Source of the DNA: Dimorphilus gyrociliatus
Lineage: Eukaryota > Annelida > Polychaeta > Dinophilidae
DNA length: 64,000 bases
Assembly (NCBI GenBank): GCA_904063045.1
Contig: CAJFCJ010000012.1
Span: forward strand, 372,001 to 436,000
Direction: 5' to 3'
Shown piece after piece: positions 25,915-37,800 of the stretch (its first letter is position 1; every line of letters begins with the position of its first letter). The notes beneath the pieces are model-generated. The model saw nothing but the letters and a program-made list of their open reading frames with translations. It was not told the origin of the DNA and ran no database searches. The translations under genes were made by a program, and so were the position numbers.

Positions 25915-28900
25915 TGAAGAATGAATTATTGTTTTTTTTCATTATTATAATTGTAATACAAGTTCAAAAGCACAACTGCAATAAACAAAAGGAACTTCAT
26001 ATAATGCATATAGCATTTGAAATTTTTGGAAACAATAGATTACAGGTATAACATAAAAAAAAACAAAATATACTTTTGTCAGTTATATTTACTTATCCTT
26101 TAGTATTAATTCCCCTTGAGTATAATTAAATATACCATATATTTAATTCATAAACGTGACAAACATTCATAGCTATCAGTAGTATTTAAATCTATAAGTC
26201 TTATCACTTTGGCATTTTCATTCTATAAAGCATGCTTGCTGGAAAATGCAAGTATACTTGTGCCCTAAGGGTAATTTCTCTCATTCTAGAGGATATAAAT
26301 TATCTTTAATTATAATTCTTAGTTTTCTTGTAATAATTATAGAATTTAGTTTTCTATATATTATTATAAACATTAAATATTAATATTGTATAATAATAAA
26401 GATAATTCGCGTATAAATTACCGTTGTTTAACATTTTCAGTAGCTGTTAAAGGTAATCTGTAGACTCCTTTCTAATTTTAGATTTCATCAGAAGTTATTT
26501 GTAACAGACAGGGAAGCAATCTTTCTAGCTGTAGCATTATACAGTTTTGTTAAAATTTGATACTGTTCTGTTACTTTATGTTGCCTGTAAATGTAACGGA
26601 AAGACAAGAATCATTCCTTTGATTAGTAATAAATATATATATTTCTTTATTGACAACAATAACAAGAAGTTAAAAATTTAGCTGATTAAAAAATGATTTC
26701 TAATTTATTTCGTTAGTTTTGTTCTGTTTTTATAGCATATTGTGGATTTTGCACTAGAGCTTGCTACTCGAAACTTGACTCAACCAATAAAAATTCATCA
26801 TTCAATTACAAGAAGCGTAAGGCATAATTAATTTATTTTTTTTTATTATCATTGAAAGCTGCTGAAAGAAAGGGAATGAAATGATAGAGAGACAGACAAA
26901 GGGAAAGAGATAGTGAGAGAATTGAAAGAGGAGGGGAAGGGCAGGAGAGGGAGAGGCTGCAGCATTTATGTAACCAGTAGCAAGAGGCATTGTTTTTATT
27001 TTTTTGTTTTCACCTTCAAGGATCTTGGTACAGGGATGAAAGCATTTATTGATCAAGTATCAAAAGAGCCAAAAAAAATAATGCTGATTGGTCCAACATT
27101 TTCACAACAAGCTAAAGTTGTATCGGAAACAGCTAATTTTTACAACTTAGTCCAGGTAAATTGCTATCAGTTAATTTGTTTATTACTCGTTACGTTAGTT
27201 TTATTAGCCAGTAGCCGAATTTAATATATTCAAATGTCCCCTATAAACCGCTTGCAAGGCTCATTTCTGAAATAAAATCTCAACTTACTAAAACATAAAT
27301 AAAAAAAAGCCCTCCAACCGTATGGACATCACAGTTATACAATGTAGATGGCGCTCTGAAAATTCGAACCTATACTTTTTTTTAGGAAATATTAGGCATG
27401 GAGCAAAAATAAGGGATCTCTTCCTTATATGTGCAAAGGATAAAAAAATCTTATATACAAACTTTCCATATATAAACTAAAGACAAAATAAAAATAATTG
27501 CATTGTTAATATTAATACAATATAAATACTTACTAACTATTACAGATTGCTTACACTGTAACTTCTCCTGAACTCTCAAATAAGAAATTATATCCATTAT
27601 TTTCAAGAACAATGGAATCAACAGATCTCCATATACCAGCTATAATAGCAGTTTTAAAACATTTCAACTGGAATCGTGTTGGATTGCTTATTCAGGACGA
27701 AAGTTACATTTTACCAGTGGGAAAAATAGGCCTATGCTATTTTTACATAAAACTTATTTCCTGTTTTTTTTATTTCATTTTCTAGACCGCTTATGCTATG
27801 AGAAGTGAATTACTTCTTAATAATTTCACAATTTTGTCTAAAACATTCTCAGACAATCCCATAAATCAATTGGTACAGTTACGAAAAAGTGATTTCAGGA
27901 TATTTATATCATTTACACATTTCATCGAAAAAAAATCGATTTATTGCTATGTACGTTTTTTTGTACTATTTTTATATTTGATAAAGAATCATTTAATATA
28001 AAAACTAAAGAGAAAATGGTATAACTTAAAGGAAATAAACAAAATATACAGATGAAAGAGCATTTTCCACCTGACTCCCATTCACAATGGCTACACTGGG
28101 CATTTTCTTTTGGTTGGAGAATGCAACCGTCTTCCTATGATGACTGCTCTGAAGCAAATGTCAATGATACACAGAAATATGTTTTCACTTTTAACCCTTA
28201 CGGTTCCACGGCAGCAAAACATAGAATTGACAACGATGCCATAGGCATCTCTGGTTATGTAAGTGCTAGATCTATTTATATAATCAATTCTCTTAAGAAA
28301 AGCTTATAATTTGCATACAAAATATAATTTTTAGGGTACTTTTCTCTGCTACGTTCCTCATGCAAATTCTTATCTTAGATTATTTTCAGACTGCCAATCA
28401 AATTACCGAGTTGTATACAGTTTACCTTAAAAAACGTAATATTACTACAAAGACAGAAATTATCTCAAGAACGTTTGATGCCGTGTGGGCGAGTTTAATG
28501 GCCTTAGAGAACACTAAAAAATTATTGCCACCTGGTGTTGAACTAACAGACTTTGATTATAAGAATTCCAAGATAACGCAGGTTTTGCAAGATAGTTTAA
28601 GGAGTTTAGACTTTTATGGAATGTCTGTAAGTAAAAAAAAAATTATTCTTCTTTGATCTGTGTAAGTTAAGGCCGTCATTTTTATGTTTTTTTTTCTTTA
28701 AAAGGGAAGAGTTTCCTTCCAGAAGTCTGGTAATCGATTGTCTGAAATAGCTATTTTCCAAAGACAAGGTATATTATTGTCAATCAAACCTTTATCAAAC
28801 ACACAATAAACCATTAATTAAATTAGGTATAGAAGATGTAGAGGTTGGAGTTTATAATTCATTTGACAATGAATTGGAATGGTTCAAGTCTCCTATATTT

Positions 28901-30317
28901 TTAGGTGAAGACACTCATAATTCGTTATCTTACAAAATAAATCATATTTATACAATTGATTCTATCAAACAAAGAAAATATATTCACAAGCTACTAAGGA
29001 TGTATTAAAAAATATTTTAATAATATACAGGTGGATCACCACCACCAGACTCAACAACTATTGAACATTTGGAAATTACAATTAATATCTATTTGTTAAC
29101 TTTTTCTTACTCAATGAGCTGTTTGGGGATATTTTTTGCAATATGCTGTATTATATTTAATATTAGATATAGCAAGAATAGGATAATTAAAATGTCCTCC
29201 CCAAATATTAATAACTTTTTGGCGTTTGGTTGTATATTTGGTTGTATCTATGTTATGATAGTTGGAATTCAAGTTAATAGTAATAATAGAAATTGGATAT
29301 GCTCTGTAATTTCATATTAGTAATTCTAACTGTTTCAGTTAAATTTGCGTCATTCCCAATTATTTTTACAGATGAGGGTATGGTGTTTGGTTTGGGGATT
29401 CACGATTGCTTTTGGTAGTATGTTTTCAAAAACATGGCGTGTTTATAAAATCTTCTCTAATAAGAAGATGACTAAAAAAGCAAGTTATCTCTCTTTTTCA
29501 TCTAAATGAATTTATAGAAGATTATTTCTATTTTATTATTACAATAAAGAACGTTAAGGATAGACACCTCTTTGCTGTCGTATTTGGAGTTATGATCTTA
29601 GACTCCCTATTAATGATTTGTTGGCAAGTAGTCGATCCTTTGGCAAGAAAAACAATCTATTACGAGTTAGAGGTAATTTAGTCATATTTTTGTTAACATC
29701 AACAAAAACAATAATATTTGTATATATATATTAATAAAATTTCTATATATATTCTATCTAAAGTACCAAAACACCGATAATGCACAAGCATATCAGCCTT
29801 ACTTAAACATTTGTGTGTGTGAATATTCAACTTATTGGACTGGAAGTCTTTATGCCTTCAAGGGTATTTATTTATATGTTTATTTTTATACAAAACAATT
29901 ACCTTAAAATAAGCAAAGCTTGTGAGAAAAAAAATTAAATCTTCTAAATATAACTAAAATTATCCAGGATTATCGATTATTTTTGGAATATTCTTCGCTT
30001 GGGAAACTCGAAATGTTCGAATCGAAGCTCTAAACGATTCAAAACAAATCGGCCTTTGTGTTTATAATGTGATGATTATGTCCGTTATATCATCTGTTTT
30101 TGTGAATCTAATGGATGAACGTAGTGTATCAGCCACTTATGCCGTTCTATCATTTTGTATATTGATTTCTACAATAAGCACAATGTTTCTTGTTTTCGGA
30201 CCAAAAATATATCTAATTTCGAAAAGTAATAAGCAACAAAACACAGCTGTTCTGCCGTTTGCTGTAACGCTAAATGAACAACGAAAAGTGAGCACTCGAT
30301 CACGGGAAACTTCTTAA
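25914..30317 (+). CDS. GABBR2: Metabotropic GABA-B receptor subunit 2 (14 exons, 741 aa)
   Basis: Class C GPCR subunit; in other animals subunit 2 pairs with GABA-binding subunit 1 and couples to Gi/o. Exons: 25914-26045, 26736-26816, 27021-27155, 27546-27716, 27786-27950, 28052-28258, 28390-28626, 28705-28768, 28827-28904, 29031-29305, 29372-29479, 29550-29672, 29764-29863, 29968-30317. The sum is 2226 nt in frame. A signal peptide ([14 protein letters not shown]) is followed by a Venus-flytrap domain (about 28-440; [28 protein letters not shown]) and seven TM segments (about 440-705). [19 protein letters not shown] and ICWQVVDPL match subunit 2 rather than subunit 1. Intron 11 appears to be GC-AG. 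The tail after TM7 is only about 33 residues with no coiled coil. AATAAA is at 30455-30460. Confidence 0.97.
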
Positions 30318-33004
30318 TATTTCATTGTCTTTGTAAATTTTTTCTGTTGTCTGTGACACATAGATAACATTTGATATCAAAACGCAAGGCAGACCATACA
30401 TCTTCAAGATATTTATTATTAATATAAAACATTTCTTTTATTATTTCTTATGCAAATAAATATATTAGAGGTGTTCATTTAGTCTCTATGGAAAAGACGT
30501 CTAATGTATCATACACCATACTATCCTTTTCTTCTGTATATATATATAAATTTATTCAAGTGAAATATTCGAAAAGCGCTATTCGACAAACAACTCGTGG
30601 CAATATATTAAAGTGTACTGCGCTAAGATTATTTTTTATTCTCTTGTTCTTTTGATTGATCAAGGATATAAGAGAGGGAAAATGATAAATTTAGACAATA
30701 GTGAGAGATAAATATATTTATCGAAAGATGGCAGCACAGCTTTCTTTCACCAATTTCTTCATTCTCTTGTTGACACTAAGACATTCCGATATATAAAGAA
30801 GAAAGGTTAATCAAGTAATGGGTAACGAAACAAGTAAATCACTTGGAAGGAAAAAAGAGAAACACTTTTTTCAACATTCCGAAACTTATATTTTTGGCAA
30901 AATGTCACGAGCAGACACTCTGATGCTCAAAGGTTTTCCTATTTCCTAAAATACCATTAAAGCCTTTCTGATGCCCTTTCAAAGGGCAACGGTAATAGGA
31001 AGGCGATAGGATGTGAAACTAAAAAGCATCTGTTCGCTACTCGGTGGGCGTGTGGACATTATTCCAATAAAAAAGGTCATTGGATATCTATCTTTTAAGG
31101 AAGAATATAAAAAGTCTACATCTCGAGATATATATATATAATATATATGGTAGATATATATAATAAATATAATGCTAGGTTCATGTGTATACTATAAATA
31201 GTATTTAAAAATATACGCTAGTATGCGGTATTTGTTGCATATGCATATTTCAAGTATATTAGAAAAGTACTAATTTAGGAGTATACCTGAAATCGTATAC
31301 TAAAGACAAGTTTATTTGTTAAGGACATACTGTTACTGGTACATCTATGCTGTTTTAAATTGCTATTTTGATAGCAGATGCATCAGGCTTAAATCATTTT
31401 CTATCTTTTTTCAGTTGAAACTCTCCTATTCCTATCAGTAATAAAATCTGTGAACATTTCAGCTCCATCTCCTTTTAATTCGATGACTTTTATAGCAAAG
31501 AATTGTACAAAACATACGTAATATATACAATGCAACTAGGATTCCTATCATTTTTATATAATGTATATATATATATATGCTGATTATGCATATATAGTAA
31601 ATTTATATAAGTAAAAACATAACAAAAAACTTAAAGAACATATAATTCATACTGCATGCATAAAGTATAAGGTGTTGTTTACTTAAAAATATTATAATTT
31701 TCATTTGCCTTATATACTATATACTGTAAATATATAAAGTATATACAAATCTAATATTTCTTATGTATATATAAATATACGATGTCTTCTTTTCAAAACG
31801 ATAATAGTTGTTCTTCTAAAATACCATACTAATTATAGAAAAATAATGTAAGACTACTGTAAAGATTTATATATACATATATATACTGTATATATATATA
31901 CATTTATAATTTTCTTTTATAAAGAGCATACTAAAAAAGTGAATTTTCCTGGTATAAATTTTTACTTTGAGTATCTTCAATTTATTTTATTATAATCCAT
32001 ATAAGTAATATGGACTGCAACTTATTGGAAAAAATGTGTTAGAAATGCATTTTTAGTAGTAGTATTGCATTACTTTTCCCATTGACTGCATAAATAGCGC
32101 AAAGCATATTTTTTTCTATTTCTTTTTTTACATATATACTAATATCATTTTTTTGCTATATATATATCAGTATATAGTAAATGATATATATAATATATAT
32201 GCTGTATGCCGATCTATATTTTATCTTTACTCTCAATATGCTTTTACACATTCTGAATTAAAATCTCCTTTGCACTTGCACATATTAATATAAATAAAAA
32301 TTTATACAATACATGCATATATAAAGTAGACTTTAATATACAATTTATTTGCGTGGAAACAATGTGCACAAAAAAATTAAAAGAAAGTTTGCTTTCCGTT
32401 CAGAGTATTCTCAAGGTACGTACCGAATATACATGAAAAATCACGTATTTTCTATATAATTATATTTACAATGGATAATTTATATATACACATATATACA
32501 TCTTATGATTTTAAATATATATATATATATATATAAGTGAGCATACAGGTATACCTATATATTCATATATTGGATATACAGTATATGTATACATATTTAT
32601 ACCCCTGAATTCGAATTATCTATGTTCATTTATAAATTTATATATATTTATATATATATATATATATATATATAAACATATATATATATAGCTTTTTATT
32701 TGTTCGTTTACTTTATTCATTAATCTATTTAAATAGTATTTATTCTATTTATCCTTTATTCACTTGGTTGTTTGTTATATTTATGCTAAACAACCAAATA
32801 AATGTATATAAATGTATGTATGTATGTATTTATGCGTATATATATAAATATATATATATATATAAATGCATGTATATATAAATATACACAGGTATATTTT
32901 CCTTATATTTACAGATACTTACGACTTTATATGCACCTTTTCTGCCCCATAAATATAGAAATTGAAACCAACAAACCTAGAAATGCATACAATATAATTA
33001 ACGC
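30318..33004. other. Intergenic region between the GABA-B and muscarinic receptor genes (tail to tail)
   Basis: Very AT-rich. It contains the GABBR2 poly(A) signal (30455-30460), a nested inverted repeat (30936-31001), many TA tracts (for example 32515-32535 and 32655-32690) and TATACTGTATA units (31880s, 32578). A candidate muscarinic receptor poly(A) signal lies on the minus strand at 32755-32760. No gene is supported. Confidence 0.6.
30936..31001. other. Nested inverted repeat
   Basis: The inner perfect hairpin GCCCTTTCAAAGGGC (30973-30987) sits between outer arms TTCCTATT (30936-30943) and AATAGGAA (30994-31001). An additional TACC/GGTA pair (30952-30955, 30991-30994) lies between them. 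It is in the 3' flank of GABBR2; its function is unknown. Confidence 0.4.
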
Positions 33005-34813
33005 TTACGATCTGTGCCAATCGAATTTCAAAATCCTAGCAAACGTGCGTTTAAACTGTTGATTAGCTAGCGCATAACAGAATGGGTTAATTGGCGAATT
33101 CAAATAGCATAACCAGTAAGAAATATCATACAAAGTATCATTAACTGGTCCACCAAAACTCATTATCATCGACAGCACATGCCAAGGCGTCCAACAAACG
33201 ACGAACGCCCCTAGGATAAACGTTATCGTTCTCAGAGCCTTTCGTGCTCTATTCTCGCTCTTCGACTTATTCTGGCGTCTGGAAGACCGTCGCTGGCGTG
33301 TAGAAAGAGACTTCATCGCTTTTCTCAATGGTAATTTTGAGCCAAATTTCCTCCTCGGCCTATCCTCTCTCAAACCAGCTGAACTACAACTCTGTGCACT
33401 GGACATAGAAAAACTACTAATTGTACTAGGACGTTGTGTTGATTCTTTTTCAACGTGCAACAGTTTTGGTGGCTCGCTTATCTTGACAGTAGGCGAAGTC
33501 ATTGTAGAAGCATTATTAAACTCCTTTTTTGTGGACCTGGGTTTCCACACGGGTGATTCATCTTCTTCTGCAGGGCAATCTTTCAGCAGTCTTACATCGT
33601 CTTTAAAAGAATTGGGGCGTTCGGCATTGGATGAAAGTAGCAATTGTGATTCATGATTTTCATCGGTTATGTTAACAGTTGGGGGTAGAACCGGAGGTGA
33701 CACAGGCACAACACTGCCTTTAGGTGGTGGAGGGAGATGATTAATGCTATTTGTTTTAGAATGCTTCTTAGCCGATTTTTTCTTTTTCAGGGCATCACCT
33801 TCCTTCTTTTTCTTCTTCTTCTCTTTCGGACTTCGACGATCTGATGAGCTTGGGTCATTATCTGTATCTGATGGCAAACCCAAAGAACTGGATTTTTCAT
33901 CCTCCTCTGATTTACCCTTGGAAAATGATGTTTGTCGAACTTTGGAAGATGCCGATGCGTTTGGTACCAAAGTTGTTATATCAGTATTTTTTGACATACC
34001 AATACCTATCTTTGTCATAGTTTGACCAGCCATTGAAACAAGTGACGTCATTTTTTTATGTTTAGCTTCGCTTTTTCGCTGCAGGTCCAAAGCTACTTTG
34101 TAGATTCCTGTATAAAGTGCGCACATAACGATGAGAGTAACCCAAAAATAACCAATTGTGAGAATAACATTAAAATAGCCTTCATTCAAAAATTGAACAT
34201 AACACTCTCTTTCGGGAACAGTTCTTTTGCCAACAAAATATTGCCATCCTATTATTGAAGTAAAGAAAACAGTTACAGGTATTATCCAAGTGATAGCGAT
34301 CATAGCTGTAACTTTTCTCTCTGTTCTCCAGCTTCGATATTTAGCTGGTATCCTTACAGAACAGAATCTATCGATTGTGATAAAGAAGACAGTATAGATG
34401 GACGCTAAACAGACGGAATAATCTACACTCAGCCATAGATCGCACATAACGACTCCTAGCCGCCAATTTTTCCCCATTAGAAGGTAGATCGTGTACATGG
34501 GCATGGAAAAAGTACCAATCAGTAGGTCACTAATCGATAAACTGAAGATAAAGTAATTCGTCGGCTGCCTTATACTTCGCTCGATAATGAACGACAGTAC
34601 TACAATTAGATTGCCGAAAATCGTTACAAGACTAGTTCCACCGGCTAGTAGGCCTAGTAGGATTATCTGCCAGATCGAGTACGGGTTTTGCCTGTCGTAA
34701 GCAGCCGTTACATTAATGATTTGAGTGACGTTATTCGAGTCTGTGTCATTTATAGGCCATTGCGTAACGTTCGGATAAGTATAATTCCAGAACGAATCGT
34801 TTACGACGAGCAT
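33005..34813 (-). CDS. mAChR-B: Muscarinic acetylcholine receptor, invertebrate type-B-like (602 aa, intronless)
   Basis: Acetylcholine-gated class A GPCR of the plasma membrane. The extracellular N-terminus carries six N-glycosylation sequons (NDS, NYT, NVT, NDT, NVT, NVT). Key residues: C124 and C204 (loop disulfide), D131 in WLSVDY (amine-binding Asp of TM3), D148-R149-F150 (DRF, not DRY), W541 in CWTPWH, and NPFCY (576-580). The third intracellular loop is about 280 residues, Ser/Pro/Lys-rich with a run of seven lysines, as is usual for muscarinic receptors. YFVGKRTVPERECYVQF, KVALDLQRKSEAKHKK and NQQFKRTFARIL are close to insect and other protostome type-B receptors as I recall them. Vertebrate receptors have Asn at the position of His545. 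The ATG at 34813 is followed at once by a plausible N-terminus. The coding region has no intron; untranslated 5' exons may lie in the long upstream region. Confidence 0.95.
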   Translation of the reverse strand: MLVVNDSFWNYTYPNVTQWPINDTDSNNVTQIINVTAAYDRQNPYSIWQIILLGLLAGGTSLVTIFGNLIVVLSFIIERSIRQPTNYFIFSLSISDLLIGTFSMPMYTIYLLMGKNWRLGVVMCDLWLSVDYSVCLASIYTVFFITIDRFCSVRIPAKYRSWRTERKVTAMIAITWIIPVTVFFTSIIGWQYFVGKRTVPERECYVQFLNEGYFNVILTIGYFWVTLIVMCALYTGIYKVALDLQRKSEAKHKKMTSLVSMAGQTMTKIGIGMSKNTDITTLVPNASASSKVRQTSFSKGKSEEDEKSSSLGLPSDTDNDPSSSDRRSPKEKKKKKKEGDALKKKKSAKKHSKTNSINHLPPPPKGSVVPVSPPVLPPTVNITDENHESQLLLSSNAERPNSFKDDVRLLKDCPAEEDESPVWKPRSTKKEFNNASTMTSPTVKISEPPKLLHVEKESTQRPSTISSFSMSSAQSCSSAGLREDRPRRKFGSKLPLRKAMKSLSTRQRRSSRRQNKSKSENRARKALRTITFILGAFVVCWTPWHVLSMIMSFGGPVNDTLYDISYWLCYLNSPINPFCYALANQQFKRTFARILKFDWHRS

Positions 34814-34851
34814 CTTTATTTTCTTTCACCGTCGTCTCTTCATTATCTCTT

Positions 34852-34865
34852 GCGCCACCTGTTGA
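34852..34865 (-). promoter_or_regulatory. CTCF-like site just upstream of the muscarinic receptor start
   Basis: Minus strand TCAACAGGTGGCGC, 12 of 14 matches to CCASYAGRKGGCRS, about 40 bases upstream of the receptor ATG. Its placement relative to the start codon is nearly the same as that of the site above the neuropeptide gene. Confidence 0.4.
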
Positions 34866-37800
34866 AAGACGAAATACGTTAATTAAGAGATAAGGGCGAT
34901 CACTGCATATACACGCAAGATGTTTCGTATTTAATTAGTGCTAATTAGCATAGTTGCAGAAACGCCATTAACGAGCGGCGTCCTGTCTGGAACATTTTCA
35001 CTCAATGTCACTTTAGCTAGTGACTTAGTCAATTGACCGGCTATTTACGGGCCTGTAGGTCTTTCCTGATGAATATTCATGATTTCTTTCCGTCCTACAA
35101 GTACATGATTAAAGGACCAAAGCTCAGAGCAGCATGAAATTAGTATTACAAATTAAATGAGTAGTATTTTAATTATTTTTTCTTGTGGTTAACTTTAATA
35201 TTTATATTAATTAGGATAAATTACTTTCAAATACGCTTTAATTTATTAAAGTCTTTCGTGATTATTAATCTTTTCTACAATATCTGAATGATCTCTCATA
35301 AAATCCGAAATAATTTAGCTAGAAAGCCTTATTTGTATACAGCTATTTCCTTCAATATTAAACAAAAGCTGAAACAAAAACGAACAAAAGTAGTTTTCCG
35401 GACCTTTTGTTCATCGATAATCTTATGTATGAATAATAAACAATTCTAAATACGATTCAATATGAATGAAAAGAAGAGGGGGAATATAATATGTGTGGAA
35501 ATTAAACGTTTCTACTCTAAAAATCAATACAGTTTTATATTCTTTTTTTCTACATAAAAAACCCATCCTTTTTGTCATCATTTATCGAAGAGAAATTAGA
35601 AGAAGACAGAGTCTGAAATGAATCAAGAATTTCCCTGCTGTATAATGTTGGCTAAAAATAGAAACAAAGAGGCAGCCCACTCGTAGTCTATTCTATTACT
35701 TAAATCAAACGTCAGTGCCAGCCATTTTTACCCAATTGGGCGTTTGAGTAATTTGCTGTTGTCTTCAATCAAATGTTTTCTCTATTCTTTTTCATTCATG
35801 TCAAGTTAAGATGTATACAAAAAACTAACTAGCAAGAATAAAAAAAATAAAAAAAGACTGTTTTTGAAATGAAAATTCCTATGAAAAAAAATCCGTTTGT
35901 ATTCTGCTTTCTATTCCTCAGGAAAAAAAGTCTGACAAGTGTGTGTTGCAATGCCCTGGATTTTCTTCTTTTTTTTTTTTTTTAAATATTTCAAGACCAT
36001 ATACCTATTCATCATTGAATGAATAGACCATTAGATGATCCAAAGTTAGAAAGGTTTTTAACAAGTCTTTCATTAAAAACTGGTAATGATAAAGATTTCA
36101 ACGCCATTTTTCACTCTTCTACTCTCTTCCAGTTCATTGGTCTACGTAAAATCGAAAAGCAAATGCGAAAAACGTGCGTGCCTGCTTCTCATCACGCCGT
36201 CGAATAAGTTCGACTCGCCAATCCGGCAAAGTTTTGTTTTCTTAATGGCTAAATGCTGATCAAGTAGGCCTACATTTATTCATTATGTATATTATTAAAG
36301 CCATTCCCACACAGAGCCTTGCTAATCCGATAATTCCCACCGACAAAAACCTGTTTGCAATTTCCGTTCGTACGTCAACCTTTAAACCGGGAATTCGATT
36401 AATTATTCATTAAAAAAGACGTAGATTTGATTAGGCCGAAAATCCTAGGTGGAATTAGAATAAGACACTAGAAAATCCGGCATGACATTTTGCAAAATAT
36501 CAAGCGAATATGGAGATATGGTTTTAATGCACTTTAGAATACGAGAGTGCGATGCCAAACAAACGCAGAGAGATAAAGGGAGAATTTTTTGATGAGCTTG
36601 TTTGACGCCATTTTTGCTTATCTTCCTCTTCAGGCTTGAATAAATTTAGATCCGATTTAATTATTCCAAAGTCTTTTGGTCTGACAGATTATTAGAATAA
36701 AAGTGTGAAAAAACTCTTTTAGAAAAGTAAAAGGGATAGATTTCTTATCTCTTTTATTTGAATTTAAAAGGTTATTATTTTTTAAAACGATAATCTCTTT
36801 GCGATTATTAGTATCTAGCCTAAAAGGGATATATTGTCAGAGAACGGTGTGCATACAGTACCATATATTGTATCCTCTTGTCTACTAATTATGTTATTTG
36901 AATGTTTTTCTTATCAATTTTCATATACAAAATTCTCAGGACATTATAAATGAAATTTAGCTTTCTTTCCTTACGAATAAAACTAAATATAATATTCCAA
37001 TACATATAATAATAAAAAGAGTCTGACGGAAGCGAAACACTGACATATCTACAGAATTTGTACAAAAGATCCCTCTTGGGAAAAGTATCACGCTACAATG
37101 GTTTATTTTCAGTTAGATATAACATCCAAAAATGCACTAATCTATGAAATTAAGAATAATTAACTCTACCTATACAATTTCGTAAGCGTATCACGCGTTT
37201 TGCAGTGCACTTATTGGCAAATAGGCCTAATTTTTCCTTATCTAAGAATACATTAATCATTTTGCTACTATAAAGTTACATTGGCTAAAAAAATAGAATG
37301 AAAGAGAAAAAAGGAAAGGAAAAAGAAAGAAGGAAAAAAGAAGAGGAAAAGAAAAAAAAATTAATTCCGATGGATTTTAAAAAGTACAAAAGAAAAGAAA
37401 AGAAAAATAAAGATATTTACAAATAGAAAACAAAAAATAATTTGGTAATTATCAATTACTTTATAGATAAAAACACTATTACTCTAAATTTAGCACTTAC
37501 TTGGGTTAAATAGTAATAGTTATCTGCTCTTAATTAGCATATTATCAGTACCTAATTTACTTTTATAGGTATTTAATTTGCTTCTTTTTCGTTGATGCTT
37601 TATTCCTTAAATTCAATTTGCCCTTTTGAAGTTAGGACACTATATATGTCATCTTATAATAAAAAAAAATCTATAGAGAAAAATGGCGTCAAATTGCAAA
37701 TGGCAAATACCGTGATTGTAAGTGGAAAGAAGTCGGCTTAGGGTTAGATAAAAGAAAAGCTCGGCTTCCTATATCTAATTTTTGCCATTGATTTCACAAT

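Noticed and set aside
26802-27056. Minus-strand open frame
   Set aside because: Lies over GABBR2 exons 2-3 and a purine-rich intron; the plus strand is clearly coding.
28330-28389. A possible extra exon starting GGTACTTTTCTCTGC, or a start at the ATG at 28360
   Set aside because: The acceptor at 28389 joins the preceding exon in phase and matches GABBR2 without any insertion; including the upstream part changes frame and meets a stop.
33744-34258. Plus-strand open frames across the muscarinic receptor
   Set aside because: Antisense shadows of the third intracellular loop and TM5 region; phenylalanine runs mirror the lysine run.
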